Source of the DNA: an uncultured Draconibacterium sp.
GTDB lineage: Bacteria; Bacteroidota; Bacteroidia; Bacteroidales; Prolixibacteraceae
Assembly: GCF_913060805.1 (NCBI RefSeq)
Contig: NZ_CAJXTC010000005.1
Location: 62,001-126,000 of the forward strand
Length of the DNA stretch: 64,000 nt
Direction of reading: 5' to 3'
Shown here: positions 14,588-28,761 of the stretch, in pieces
Position numbering within the stretch: position 1 is the first letter of the stretch
Layout: every line of letters starts with the position of its first letter
Translations under genes and position numbers: made by a program
The notes under the pieces: model-generated
Told to the model about the DNA's origin: nothing
The model's input: the letters and a program-made list of their open reading frames with translations, nothing else
Databases searched by the model: none

Positions 14588-16300
14588 ATGAAAAAAGTAA
14601 ACGTTATTCTAAGCCTCCTGTTCGTAATTTTGATTGTATTTAATCCGGAGATTACAAATGGCCAGCGATACAAAGCGGGGCCGCAGGATATGACTTTTTT
14701 CTCTTCGGTTGATGAGTCCAATCAACCTTACGCACTTTATATTCCTGAGAATTTTGATGAGACCAAAGAATACCCGCTTGTGGTATTTTTGCACGGTGCG
14801 TTGTCGAATCATCGTTTGGGATTACGCCGGGTTTTTGGTAAAGGAAATTTGCAGGGACCTGAATTTGGAACGCCCGGTTTTGTGCCGCCGCAAAACGATT
14901 TAGAAGTAACACGTTTTTACCCCGAACTGAAGTCGGTAGATTATATTGTTGTCGCTCCATTTGCACGGGGAACAGCGGGTTATGTCGGAATTCCGGAGCA
15001 AGATGTTTTTGATATGCTGGCCGATGTGAAAAGTAAATTCCGCATTGATGAAAACCGCATGTATCTCACCGGTTTGTCGATGGGCGGCGGCGGAACACTT
15101 TGGGTCGGATTAAATCATCCCGATATGTGGGCTGCAATTGCACCTGTTTGTCCGGCACCTCCGGCAGGCACCGAAAAACTGGCTATGAACGCCTTTAATT
15201 TTCCCGTGCATCTGTTTGTTGGCGATCGCGACGGCTTGATGTCAAATTCGGATGCTTGGAATAAAATGTTCAAAGAAAACGATGTTGATGTTGAATATGT
15301 AATTTACCCTGGAATTGCCCATAACAGCTGGGAATATGCTTACGACAAAGGATTTATATTTGATTGGTTTGGTCAGTTCGAACGAAATCTGTTTCCTATA
15401 GAGGTTCGTTTTACAACCAGCACTTTCAAATACAACAAATCATACTGGGTGAATGTCGACAAACTTACACCGGGAGTACAGACTTCCATTGTTGCTAAAT
15501 TCACCGGTAAAAACGAAATCGAAGTTACCACCTCAGAACTTTTAGGATTTACACTAAATCTTGAAGGACATCCACAGTTTGATGCAACTTCAAAAGTTAA
15601 TGTAACTATAGACGGAAAAACATTTTCAATGAAATCTCCTGATGCCGTTTCGTTCTTGATGGAGGACGGCGAGTGGGTAAATAAAAAATTCACTCCAAAC
15701 CGATTTTCAAAACAAAAAGGAGCGGAAGGTCCACTTGCTGAGGCTTTAACCGACAACCATATTTATGTGTACGGAACGCAGGGAGAACCTTCGCCGGAAG
15801 AGCAGCAGGCAAGAATGGCACTGGCAACTTATGCATCCGACTGGGCATATCAGCGCGCTTTTGGTGGACGGATTATGATTTTTCCGAGAATGGTTGCCGA
15901 CAACGGTGTGCGCCAAAGCGATTACGAAACATCAAACCTGGTGCTATTTGGCACTGCCGCAACAAACAGTATCATAAAAAAATACGAAGACCGGCTGCCG
16001 GTTCAGCTGAACGAAGATGCGGAAGGGTATGGTTTGGTTTTCATTTACCCGATGAATGGACATTATGTAGTGGTGAATTCGGGTTTGCCTTGGTGGACTC
16101 CACCAGCACAAGCCGAACAGGCCGGTGGCATGCGGTTATCTTCCGGCAAAGGAAGTTCTCTTGATGCATATCCCGATTTTATCCTGTTTAAAGACACGCC
16201 CGATAACGTGATCAGCAAAGGATATTTTGATGAGAATTGGGAAATTCCCGAAGCTGAGAAATCAAAATTAAAAGCATCGGGAGTTGTAACACTGAAATAG
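14588..16300 (+). CDS. PHB-depolymerase-like secreted esterase with unidentified C-terminal domain
   Basis: 570 residues; signal peptide ending ITNGQ. Residues about 30-265 form an alpha/beta hydrolase of the polyhydroxybutyrate-depolymerase/prolyl-oligopeptidase-like type: YPLVVFLHGALSN oxyanion loop, nucleophile Ser164 in GLSMGGGG, likely Asp in VGDRDGLMS and His in PGIAHNSWE. The remaining roughly 300 residues begin with a beta-rich part (VRFTTSTFKYNKSYWVNVDKL) followed by a segment around NLVLFGTAATNSIIKKYEDRLPV; I cannot assign this half to a named domain. It is distinct from the CE1 neighbours and could release acyl groups from a different position or cleave oligomeric esters. Confidence 0.82.
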   Translation: MKKVNVILSLLFVILIVFNPEITNGQRYKAGPQDMTFFSSVDESNQPYALYIPENFDETKEYPLVVFLHGALSNHRLGLRRVFGKGNLQGPEFGTPGFVPPQNDLEVTRFYPELKSVDYIVVAPFARGTAGYVGIPEQDVFDMLADVKSKFRIDENRMYLTGLSMGGGGTLWVGLNHPDMWAAIAPVCPAPPAGTEKLAMNAFNFPVHLFVGDRDGLMSNSDAWNKMFKENDVDVEYVIYPGIAHNSWEYAYDKGFIFDWFGQFERNLFPIEVRFTTSTFKYNKSYWVNVDKLTPGVQTSIVAKFTGKNEIEVTTSELLGFTLNLEGHPQFDATSKVNVTIDGKTFSMKSPDAVSFLMEDGEWVNKKFTPNRFSKQKGAEGPLAEALTDNHIYVYGTQGEPSPEEQQARMALATYASDWAYQRAFGGRIMIFPRMVADNGVRQSDYETSNLVLFGTAATNSIIKKYEDRLPVQLNEDAEGYGLVFIYPMNGHYVVVNSGLPWWTPPAQAEQAGGMRLSSGKGSSLDAYPDFILFKDTPDNVISKGYFDENWEIPEAEKSKLKASGVVTLK

Positions 16301-16323
16301 ATTTTAAACCTAAAATAAATTGA

Positions 16324-17544
<1,221 letters not shown>

Positions 17545-17562
17545 AAAACTTTCAAAATTTAA

Positions 17563-18744
<1,182 letters not shown>

Positions 18745-18764
18745 ACCGAATTACATAAATAGAA

Positions 18765-21072
<2,308 letters not shown>

Positions 21073-21111
21073 TTGTTTAGTTCGACTTTGAAGCAAAGGG
21101 AATATGCTTAA

Positions 21112-21131
21112 CACCGTCCTTCAGGGCGGTG
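21112..21131. repeat. GC-rich palindromic hairpin (REP-like)
   Basis: CACCGTCC (21112-21119) pairs with GGGCGGTG (21124-21131) around TTCA, with one G-U pair. It lies in the 222-base gap before the first type-B carboxylesterase gene and lacks a T-run. Its compact GC-rich form, unlike the A/T-rich surroundings, resembles intergenic palindromic repeats. The rest of the gap holds no recognisable gene. Confidence 0.4.
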
Positions 21132-21294
21132 ATGGTTAAAAGTTATAGTAGCCCGGATTTTGAAGAATTTTGTAAATTAATAGAAGTCAAAATTTATCAA
21201 AATCCTTTCAGTCGAAGAGCGTTTTCCGTCATATAGATAGCAGATCAATAAACGTAGTACTGCAAAATTTTTAAAACCTAAAATAAACCAGGAT

Positions 21295-22974
21295 ATGAAA
21301 ACGAACCGAAGAAATTTTTTCCAGACATTAGGAGCGGGAGCTGCCGGGATTGGCATCTCTTCATCTTTCCCAAAAACAGCGATGTCAACTCCTTCAGAAC
21401 AAGCTGCTGAAAATGATGAGCAGGTCCTTTTTGTTGGCGACGATATTGCACTTGCCGATACGGAGTACGGAAAAGTTAAAGGATACATTCTGCGTGGTAT
21501 TAATTATTTTCTGGGTATTCCATACGGTGCGCCAACATCGGGGAAGAATCGTTTTATGCCTCCGCAAAAGCCGGAGCCGTGGGATGATGTTTTTCCTGCA
21601 GTTTGGTGGGGAAATTCTACCCCTCAAAATATCGAAGGGCAATATTCCAATTCCTATTCGGCCTTTGTCGATCACTGGAATTACGACGATATCAGCGAAG
21701 ACTGCCTGCGTTTGAATGTGTTTACACCGGGAATTGCAGATGGGAAAAAACGGCCTGTTTTGGTTTGGTTTCATGGAGGTGGTTTTACTGCCGGAAACGG
21801 TATTGAGCAAGATGGCTACAATGGCGAGAACATTAGTCGAAAAGGCGATATCGTATTTGTTTCGTTGAATCATAGATTAGGCCCGATGGGATTTTCAAAT
21901 CTGGCCGGAGTGGGCGGAGATAAATTTGCTGATTCTGGTAACGTTGGTATTCTCGATTTGGTTGCTGCGTTGGAATGGGTACGTGACAATATCGAAAACT
22001 TTGGAGGTGACCCCGGCAATGTAACCATCATGGGACAGTCGGGTGGTGGCGGAAAAGTTAAAGCCATTACCGGAACTCCAAAAGCAAAAGGTTTATTCCA
22101 CAAAGCAGTTGTTTTAAGCGGTTTCATTCGCTTGTGGGGCGAAAAAGATACCACCGAAAAAGTGGGTGAATACATTCTGAAAGAAGCAGGATTAACAAAG
22201 AACGAAATAACCAAACTGCAGGAAATGCCCTGGAAGGAATATTATGCGCTGGCTAATCGTGCTGCTGCAAAATTCGCACAGGAAACCGGTGAAGAAATTG
22301 GTATGGGAGGCTTTGTACCTGTGGTAGGAACTGATGTTATTCCGGCAGAACCTTATTTCCCGGAAGCTACTCCGCTAATTGAAGATATCCCAATGATTTT
22401 CAGTTCTACTACCGAAGAAATGTCGCCAAGCAGAACAAATCCGGAGCTGGAAAATATCACGCTCGAAGAGGTGATTGAACAGCTAAAAGTGCGGGCAGGT
22501 TTTGAAGCCGGTTTGGGCGACAAAGCAGAGGAAGTTGTTAAGGCGTATGCAAAAGCATTTCCAGATAAACGCCCGGTTGAAATTTGGGCCTTGGTAAGTG
22601 CAAGCCGAAAGGGAAATGTTGCGTTGGCCGACTCGAAAGTGAAACAAAAAGCACCTGTTTATATGGCGTGGTTCGGATGGCAACCACCGTTGTTTAACAA
22701 CCGGATGCGGGCTTTCCACTGCCTCGATATTTGTTTTTGGTTCGATAACACCGATGTGATGTACACGCACACCGGAGGAGGAAAACGTCCGCGTGCACTT
22801 GCTGAAAAATTATCAGGATCACTGATTCAATTTATGAAAACCGGAGACCCGAATGGTGGCGGTTTACCCGAATGGCCGAAATACACCTCTGAAAAGGGTG
22901 AAGTAATGGTTCTGAATGATGTTTGCGAAGTGAAAAACGATCCGGACAGGGAAGCCAGAGAGGCCATGTCTTAA
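21295..22974 (+). CDS. Tat-exported type-B carboxylesterase (copy 1)
   Basis: 559 residues of the cholinesterase/type-B carboxylesterase family. The N-terminus has a twin-arginine signal (TNRRNFFQTLGAGAAGIGI). Motifs: EDCLRLNVFTP (type-B signature), the oxyanion HGGGF (His160), GGDPGNVTIMGQSGGGGK with nucleophile Ser249, and the His-bearing segment RAFHCLDICFWF; the acidic member is probably in STTEEMSPS. Family members hydrolyse carboxylic esters, including para-nitrobenzyl, feruloyl and tannin-type esters. A paralog of equal length lies 1.2 kb downstream with one CE1 esterase between them. Tat export, unlike the Sec export of the CE1 proteins, suggests folding before transport. Confidence 0.92.
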   Translation: MKTNRRNFFQTLGAGAAGIGISSSFPKTAMSTPSEQAAENDEQVLFVGDDIALADTEYGKVKGYILRGINYFLGIPYGAPTSGKNRFMPPQKPEPWDDVFPAVWWGNSTPQNIEGQYSNSYSAFVDHWNYDDISEDCLRLNVFTPGIADGKKRPVLVWFHGGGFTAGNGIEQDGYNGENISRKGDIVFVSLNHRLGPMGFSNLAGVGGDKFADSGNVGILDLVAALEWVRDNIENFGGDPGNVTIMGQSGGGGKVKAITGTPKAKGLFHKAVVLSGFIRLWGEKDTTEKVGEYILKEAGLTKNEITKLQEMPWKEYYALANRAAAKFAQETGEEIGMGGFVPVVGTDVIPAEPYFPEATPLIEDIPMIFSSTTEEMSPSRTNPELENITLEEVIEQLKVRAGFEAGLGDKAEEVVKAYAKAFPDKRPVEIWALVSASRKGNVALADSKVKQKAPVYMAWFGWQPPLFNNRMRAFHCLDICFWFDNTDVMYTHTGGGKRPRALAEKLSGSLIQFMKTGDPNGGGLPEWPKYTSEKGEVMVLNDVCEVKNDPDREAREAMS

Positions 22975-23002
22975 ATCTAAATTGATAAATCTTAAAAATT
23001 GA

Positions 23003-24184
<1,182 letters not shown>

Positions 24185-24207
24185 ACTAAACTTTAAAACT
24201 TATAACA

Positions 24208-25887
24208 ATGAAAACTAATCGAAGAGACTTTTTTCAAACGATGGGAGCCGGAGCAGCCGGATTTGGATTGGCTACAACACTTCCTCTTGCTTCATGTGCC
24301 GCTCCGGCAGAATCGGCAGCAGCTGAAGATGACGAGCAAATACTTTTTATTGGCGACGATATTGCCATTGCAGATACTGCTTACGGTAAAGTGAAAGGAT
24401 TTATCCTGCGTGGAATTACGCAGTTCAGAGGCATTCCTTATGGTGCCGACACCAGTGGCAAAAACCGCTTTATGCCACCTCAAAAACCTGAACCATGGAG
24501 CGATATTAAGCCTGCAGTTTGGTGGGGAAATACAGCTCCGCAGTTAATGGATGGCCGTTATGCTAATGCCTATTCTTCGTTTGTTGATCATTGGAATTAC
24601 GACGATGTAAGCGAAGATTGTTTGAAGTTGAATGTATGGACACCTGCCATCGATAGCAATAAACGTCCGGTTTTGGTTTGGCTGCATGGTGGCGGTTTTA
24701 CCAATGGAAATGGTATTGAGCAAGACGGTTATATGGGCGAGAACCTGAGCCGCAAAGGAGATGTGGTATTTGTTTCTATTAATCACCGCTTGGGGCCGAT
24801 CGGCTTTTCTGATCTGTCGGGTGTTGGTGGAGAAAAATACAAAGATTCCGGCAACGTTGGAGCGCTCGATATGGTTGCTGCCTTGGAGTGGGTGAACGAG
24901 AATATTGCCAATTTTGGTGGCGATCCTGATAATGTTACAATCATGGGGCAATCAGGTGGCGGTGCCAAAGTTTGCACAGTGGCTGCCATGCCGGCTGCAA
25001 AAGGATTAGTTCATAAAGCTGTTCCTTTAAGCGGTTCTACAACTCAGGCTATGGATCAGGCTTATGCACAAAAACTGGGCGAGTATGTGCTGAACGAAGC
25101 AGGTTTAAAACCTTCAGAAATTGATAAACTACAGGAAATCCCCTGGAAAGAATACATTTTAATTGCAAACAAAGCCAGTCAGAAAATGCGTGAAGAGCAA
25201 GGCGGAAGCGGATTGATGCGTATGGGTTTTGCCCCGGTTGCTGATGGTGTGAATATTCCAAAAGGTACTTTTTATTCTGAGTCCGGCGGCATTTCATCCG
25301 ATGTGCCGATGATGTTGTCGACAACTTTCCACGAGTGGGGAATGTCGCGCACCAATCCTGAATTGGAAGCAATTACTGAAGAGGGAGCCAAGGAAATGAT
25401 GAAGGACAGAGCCGGTATCAGAGGCGGTTTTGGAGATAAAGCCGCTGAAATTTATGATGCTTATGCAAAAGTTTTTCCAGATGCTAAACCCATTGAAATC
25501 CTCACTTTGGCAGGAAGTAACCGTAAAAGTGTGGTTGAAACAGCCACCGCTAAAATCAATCAGCCGGCACCAGTTTATGTGGCCTGGTTTGGTTGGGAAC
25601 CACCAATGTTTAACGGACGAATGCGGGCTTTCCACTGTTCCGATATCTGTTTCTGGTTTTACAATACTGACTTAATGCTGACGCACACCGGAGGCGGCGC
25701 CCGTCCGCGTAAGCTTTCCGAAAAAATGTCGGATGCATTACTGTCATTTATGAAAACCGGTAATCCGAATTGCGAAACCTTACCTGAATGGCCACAATTC
25801 TCGGCCGAAAATGGCGAGGTAATGATTTTAAACGACGTTTGCGAAGCGAAAAATGATCCCGACCGAGAAGCACGACAATTACTGTAA
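24208..25887 (+). CDS. Tat-exported type-B carboxylesterase (copy 2)
   Basis: 559 residues, the same length as copy 1 and similar throughout. Twin-arginine signal (TNRRDFFQTMGAGAAGFGL), here followed by LASCAAP, so it could also be a Tat-exported lipoprotein (Cys near residue 31); copy 1 lacks this Cys. Motifs: EDCLKLNVWTP, oxyanion HGGGF, nucleophile Ser249 in GQSGGGAK, and RAFHCSDICFWFYN. The segment around the acidic residue reads STTFHEWGMSRTNPE rather than STTEEMSPSRTNPE, so the acid residue may be placed differently. It looks like a duplicate that has diverged in acyl-pocket residues; the substrate is unknown but presumably an ester handled by the same locus. Confidence 0.92.
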   Translation: MKTNRRDFFQTMGAGAAGFGLATTLPLASCAAPAESAAAEDDEQILFIGDDIAIADTAYGKVKGFILRGITQFRGIPYGADTSGKNRFMPPQKPEPWSDIKPAVWWGNTAPQLMDGRYANAYSSFVDHWNYDDVSEDCLKLNVWTPAIDSNKRPVLVWLHGGGFTNGNGIEQDGYMGENLSRKGDVVFVSINHRLGPIGFSDLSGVGGEKYKDSGNVGALDMVAALEWVNENIANFGGDPDNVTIMGQSGGGAKVCTVAAMPAAKGLVHKAVPLSGSTTQAMDQAYAQKLGEYVLNEAGLKPSEIDKLQEIPWKEYILIANKASQKMREEQGGSGLMRMGFAPVADGVNIPKGTFYSESGGISSDVPMMLSTTFHEWGMSRTNPELEAITEEGAKEMMKDRAGIRGGFGDKAAEIYDAYAKVFPDAKPIEILTLAGSNRKSVVETATAKINQPAPVYVAWFGWEPPMFNGRMRAFHCSDICFWFYNTDLMLTHTGGGARPRKLSEKMSDALLSFMKTGNPNCETLPEWPQFSAENGEVMILNDVCEAKNDPDREARQLL

Positions 25888-25913
25888 AGCTAAATTATAA
25901 CAGGATAGAAATT

Positions 25914-25946
25914 AGAGCAGAAGGGAACTTTGTTTCCTTTTGCTCT
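25914..25946 (+). terminator. Strong 15-bp hairpin after carboxylesterase copy 2
   Basis: AGAGCAGAAGGGAAC (25914-25928) pairs with GTTTCCTTTTGCTCT (25932-25946) with two G-U pairs and a 3-nt loop. It is followed by only a modest A/T stretch, so it may be a terminator or a processing/stability element between the esterases and the binding-protein gene. Confidence 0.5.
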
Positions 25947-25996
25947 ATAAAATTACTGCACTTTAAAACCTGAAAAGAACCAAAAAATAAACTGCT

Positions 25997-27055
25997 ATGC
26001 CACCAAGAGTTTGCTTGAAACTTATCCTCGTACTTTTTCTATTTCCCGGATTTTCCGAAATCAGTGCACAGGAAACAATCGATGTTGGAAAAACCGGTTG
26101 GGATGTTAAAAGGCCCGTAGTTGCAGGTGCTTGTGAAGCCAGTTGTCCGTGGGGCGAACTGGCCGATTTTGTTCAGCAGGCGATGGAGCCAATGGGATAT
26201 TCGGTAATTATTTGTCGCAACTGCAACCGTATGCATGGCCCGCGATTGGTTTCCGAGGCCAGCTATCCGCCACCACTTGATGAGGCGAATTTAGAAGACG
26301 GCACTATTTACCGTATCAATGCAAAAGTTGATTTTGGAATTACGTCGAGTGCTTTTTTGGCCAACGCTTACAAAGAGAGTTTTTTTGGTGGCGGGCCGTA
26401 TAAAAATCTGCGACTGATTGCCAAAGTGGAAGATCCGTTTTATTTTCTGATCGCTACAAAAAAGGAGAGCGGAATAGAAAGTCTGGAACAGGTTCGTGAA
26501 GAAGGACTGCCGGTGCGTATTTTTGATACTGACGGAAGTATGGCGACAATTCTGGATTATTACGGAATTACTTCGGACGAAATTGAAGGTTGGGGAGGCA
26601 AAAGACGGGTGTCGTACGACGAAGCGTTAAAAGGCGAGTTTGATATAATTGCCGGCTTTTTAGCTACGCCGAGTAATAACATCGAATCGTCGTACTGGAC
26701 TGCGCTGAGTGAAAAATTCGATTTGCATTTTATGGAACTTCCTAAAGATTGTCTGGATAGAATTGCCGAACAAAATGTGGACGCTGAACCTGTTGTTGTG
26801 CAGAATGGTTTTCTTCGCGGACTCAACCGCAGAATCAAAACATTGGGACGATCGGGTGAGGCATTTTTTGCCCGCGACGATACACCCGAGCAGGCTGCTT
26901 ACGACATTGCAAAAGCAATTGATAAAAACCGGGGAGGATTAAAATGGTTTATCCGGATTTATTCCTACGATTCCAACACGGTTTGGAGTAATTTCGGCGT
27001 TCCCTTGCATCCCGGTGCCGAACGCTATTACCGCGAAGTTGGCTACATAAAATAG
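25997..27055 (+). CDS. TAXI/NMT1-type periplasmic solute-binding protein-like
   Basis: 352 residues with a Sec signal peptide (ending EISAQ). The body resembles TAXI-family TRAP solute receptors: a repeated alpha/beta binding-protein layout with YFLIATKKESGIESLEQVREEG, FDIIAGFLATPSNN and a C-terminal helix QAAYDIAKAIDKNRGG. TAXI receptors normally feed a TRAP permease, but no permease gene lies in this window. An unusual Cys-rich segment near the N-terminus (GACEASCPW and ICRNCNRMH) could bind a metal or form disulfides. Lying at the end of the esterase array, it may bind a released organic or aromatic acid for sensing or for a permease encoded elsewhere; this is inference. Confidence 0.7.
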   Translation: MPPRVCLKLILVLFLFPGFSEISAQETIDVGKTGWDVKRPVVAGACEASCPWGELADFVQQAMEPMGYSVIICRNCNRMHGPRLVSEASYPPPLDEANLEDGTIYRINAKVDFGITSSAFLANAYKESFFGGGPYKNLRLIAKVEDPFYFLIATKKESGIESLEQVREEGLPVRIFDTDGSMATILDYYGITSDEIEGWGGKRRVSYDEALKGEFDIIAGFLATPSNNIESSYWTALSEKFDLHFMELPKDCLDRIAEQNVDAEPVVVQNGFLRGLNRRIKTLGRSGEAFFARDDTPEQAAYDIAKAIDKNRGGLKWFIRIYSYDSNTVWSNFGVPLHPGAERYYREVGYIK

Positions 27056-27100
27056 AATATAAGAGGGATTTAAAATTTTACCATATATCATTATTTATAG

Positions 27101-27129
27101 AAAGAAGCTTCGGCTTCTTTTTGTTTTTA
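27101..27129 (+). terminator. Rho-independent terminator after the binding-protein gene
   Basis: AAAGAAGC (27101-27108) and GCTTCTTT (27113-27120) form a perfect 8-bp stem capped by the stable TTCG tetraloop (27109-27112), followed by a T-rich tail (27118-27129). This is a textbook terminator on the plus strand. Confidence 0.85.
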
Positions 27130-27247
27130 TTACAATAAGTTATTCCGTTTGGTTGATCTAATTTTTATCTTTGGGCTTAATTTAATCAAAACGCTTGTTT
27201 TGGTGAGTTGAAAGGAATCAAAAACATAAACGTATAAATCAAACCAA

Positions 27248-28540
27248 ATGAAGAAGTTAATACTGCTTTTTTCGCTATGTATTTTTGTTTTGGGCGTAAC
27301 CAATGCTCAGACCAGTTCAATCAAAAAATCGCATAAGTTAGAGGAGATGGCACCCGCAAGTGCCGGCATTTCTTCTGAACGATTGGCACGCATCGATAAA
27401 ATGTGCGAAGAAGAAGTTGCCAAAGGAAATCTTCCGGGAATTGTGTCGCTGGTCGCAAGAAACGGAAAAATCGTGCATTGGAAAGCCTACGGAGTAGCCA
27501 ACGAAGCCGGCGACAAAATGGAGCGAGATGCTATTTTTAGAATTGCATCACAATCAAAAGCGATTACTTCAACAGCGGTAATGATGCTGTGGGAAGAAGG
27601 TAAGTTTCAGTTGGATGATCCCATTTCAAAATATATTCCTGAGTTTAAAGGTCAGCAGGTTCTTACAAATTTCAGATACAGCGATACTACCTGGACAGGA
27701 GTGCCTGTAAAAAATGAAATTACTATTCGTAACCTGTTGTCGCATACTTCAGGCATTGGTTATGGTGCAATTGATGGAGACGAGCGTTTTCAGCTATTGT
27801 ACAAAAAAGCCGGAGTTACCGACCTGTTCACAACCAAAAATATTACCATTGAAGAGAGTGTGAAAAGGCTGGCTAAAATGCCGCTGCATCATGAACCTGG
27901 AACACAGTTTACCTACAGCGAAGGATTGGATGTGTTGGGTTATTTCATCGAGATCGTTTCGGGAATGCCGTTTGATCAATACCTGAAAACACATATTTTC
28001 GATCCGCTGGGAATGGAGGATACCTGGTTTTACCAACCTGCAAAAAATATCGATCGTGTGGTTGAGGTTCAACATCCTGTAAATGGCGGCTGGGAAAAAT
28101 ACCCTGTAACTTTTTACGATACCGACTACCCGATAAAAGGAGCCAAAACATTTTTCTCGGGAGGCGCCGGTTTGTCGAGCACAGCAAAAGACTATGCCAT
28201 TTTTCTGCAAATGTACCTGAACGGCGGAGAATACAACGGAGTTCGCCTGTTGAGCCGCAAAACGGTTGATGTAATTTTATCGAATCAGATTGGAGAAATT
28301 CACGGAGATTCGGATACCAAATTTGGTTTGGCCTTTGAGCTGGTAACAGAAAAAGGTCAGATTAAAGGTGGTTTAGGAAGTGAGGGAACTTTCAATTGGG
28401 GTGGTTATTTTAATACCCAGTATTTTGCCGATCCTGAGGAAAACGTGATCGGTATAATCATGAAACAAACACAAGGTCCGGTTAACGATGTTACCGGTTG
28501 GAAATTCCGCCAGATGGTGTTTCAAACCATCGATGACTAG
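27248..28540 (+). CDS. Class C beta-lactamase-fold serine hydrolase/esterase
   Basis: 430 residues, signal peptide ending TNAQ. It belongs to the beta-lactamase/D-alanyl carboxypeptidase-like family. The nucleophile motif SxxK is Ser101-Gln-Ser-Lys104 (IASQSK), the Tyr motif is Tyr223-Ser-Glu (FTYSEG), and the third motif region near the end reads EGTFNWGGYFNT. The Tyr-Ser-Glu in place of Tyr-x-Asn is more usual in esterases (EstB-like) than in beta-lactamases. It is flanked on both sides by terminators, so it is its own unit, but its position next to the array suggests another ester-cleaving enzyme, possibly acting on short-chain or aromatic acyl esters. Confidence 0.87.
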   Translation: MKKLILLFSLCIFVLGVTNAQTSSIKKSHKLEEMAPASAGISSERLARIDKMCEEEVAKGNLPGIVSLVARNGKIVHWKAYGVANEAGDKMERDAIFRIASQSKAITSTAVMMLWEEGKFQLDDPISKYIPEFKGQQVLTNFRYSDTTWTGVPVKNEITIRNLLSHTSGIGYGAIDGDERFQLLYKKAGVTDLFTTKNITIEESVKRLAKMPLHHEPGTQFTYSEGLDVLGYFIEIVSGMPFDQYLKTHIFDPLGMEDTWFYQPAKNIDRVVEVQHPVNGGWEKYPVTFYDTDYPIKGAKTFFSGGAGLSSTAKDYAIFLQMYLNGGEYNGVRLLSRKTVDVILSNQIGEIHGDSDTKFGLAFELVTEKGQIKGGLGSEGTFNWGGYFNTQYFADPEENVIGIIMKQTQGPVNDVTGWKFRQMVFQTIDD

Positions 28541-28573
28541 AGCTTAAAACAAGGCTGAAAATATTAATTGAAG

Positions 28574-28618
28574 AAGCAGTAAGTTGATCTTGATTGAGGT
28601 CTTTTTACTGCTTTTTTT
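28574..28618 (+). terminator. Terminator after the serine hydrolase
   Basis: AAGCAGTAA (28574-28582) pairs with TTACTGCTT (28605-28613) with a 22-nt loop, followed by seven T (28612-28618). It ends the esterase region on the plus strand. Confidence 0.75.
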
Positions 28619-28761
28619 ATTATTCGAAGGAATGTGCAAAGAAGATTCAAATTTGTTACCTGTTAAATGGGTGTTAATACTTCTTAAGTTGTATTTATTG
28701 TTCAATTAAAATAGTACTTTTAAAAACAAAACAACCGAAATTAACTGTAATTCAGTTCCTT

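Noticed and set aside
21394-21873. 159-codon minus-strand open frame inside the first type-B carboxylesterase
   Set aside because: Antisense shadow; similar frames appear at the same place in the paralog (24544-24951) because the sense genes are related.
27248-28540. Antibiotic-resistance class C beta-lactamase
   Set aside because: The Tyr motif is YSE rather than YxN and no clear KTG is seen; context points to an esterase-like hydrolase.
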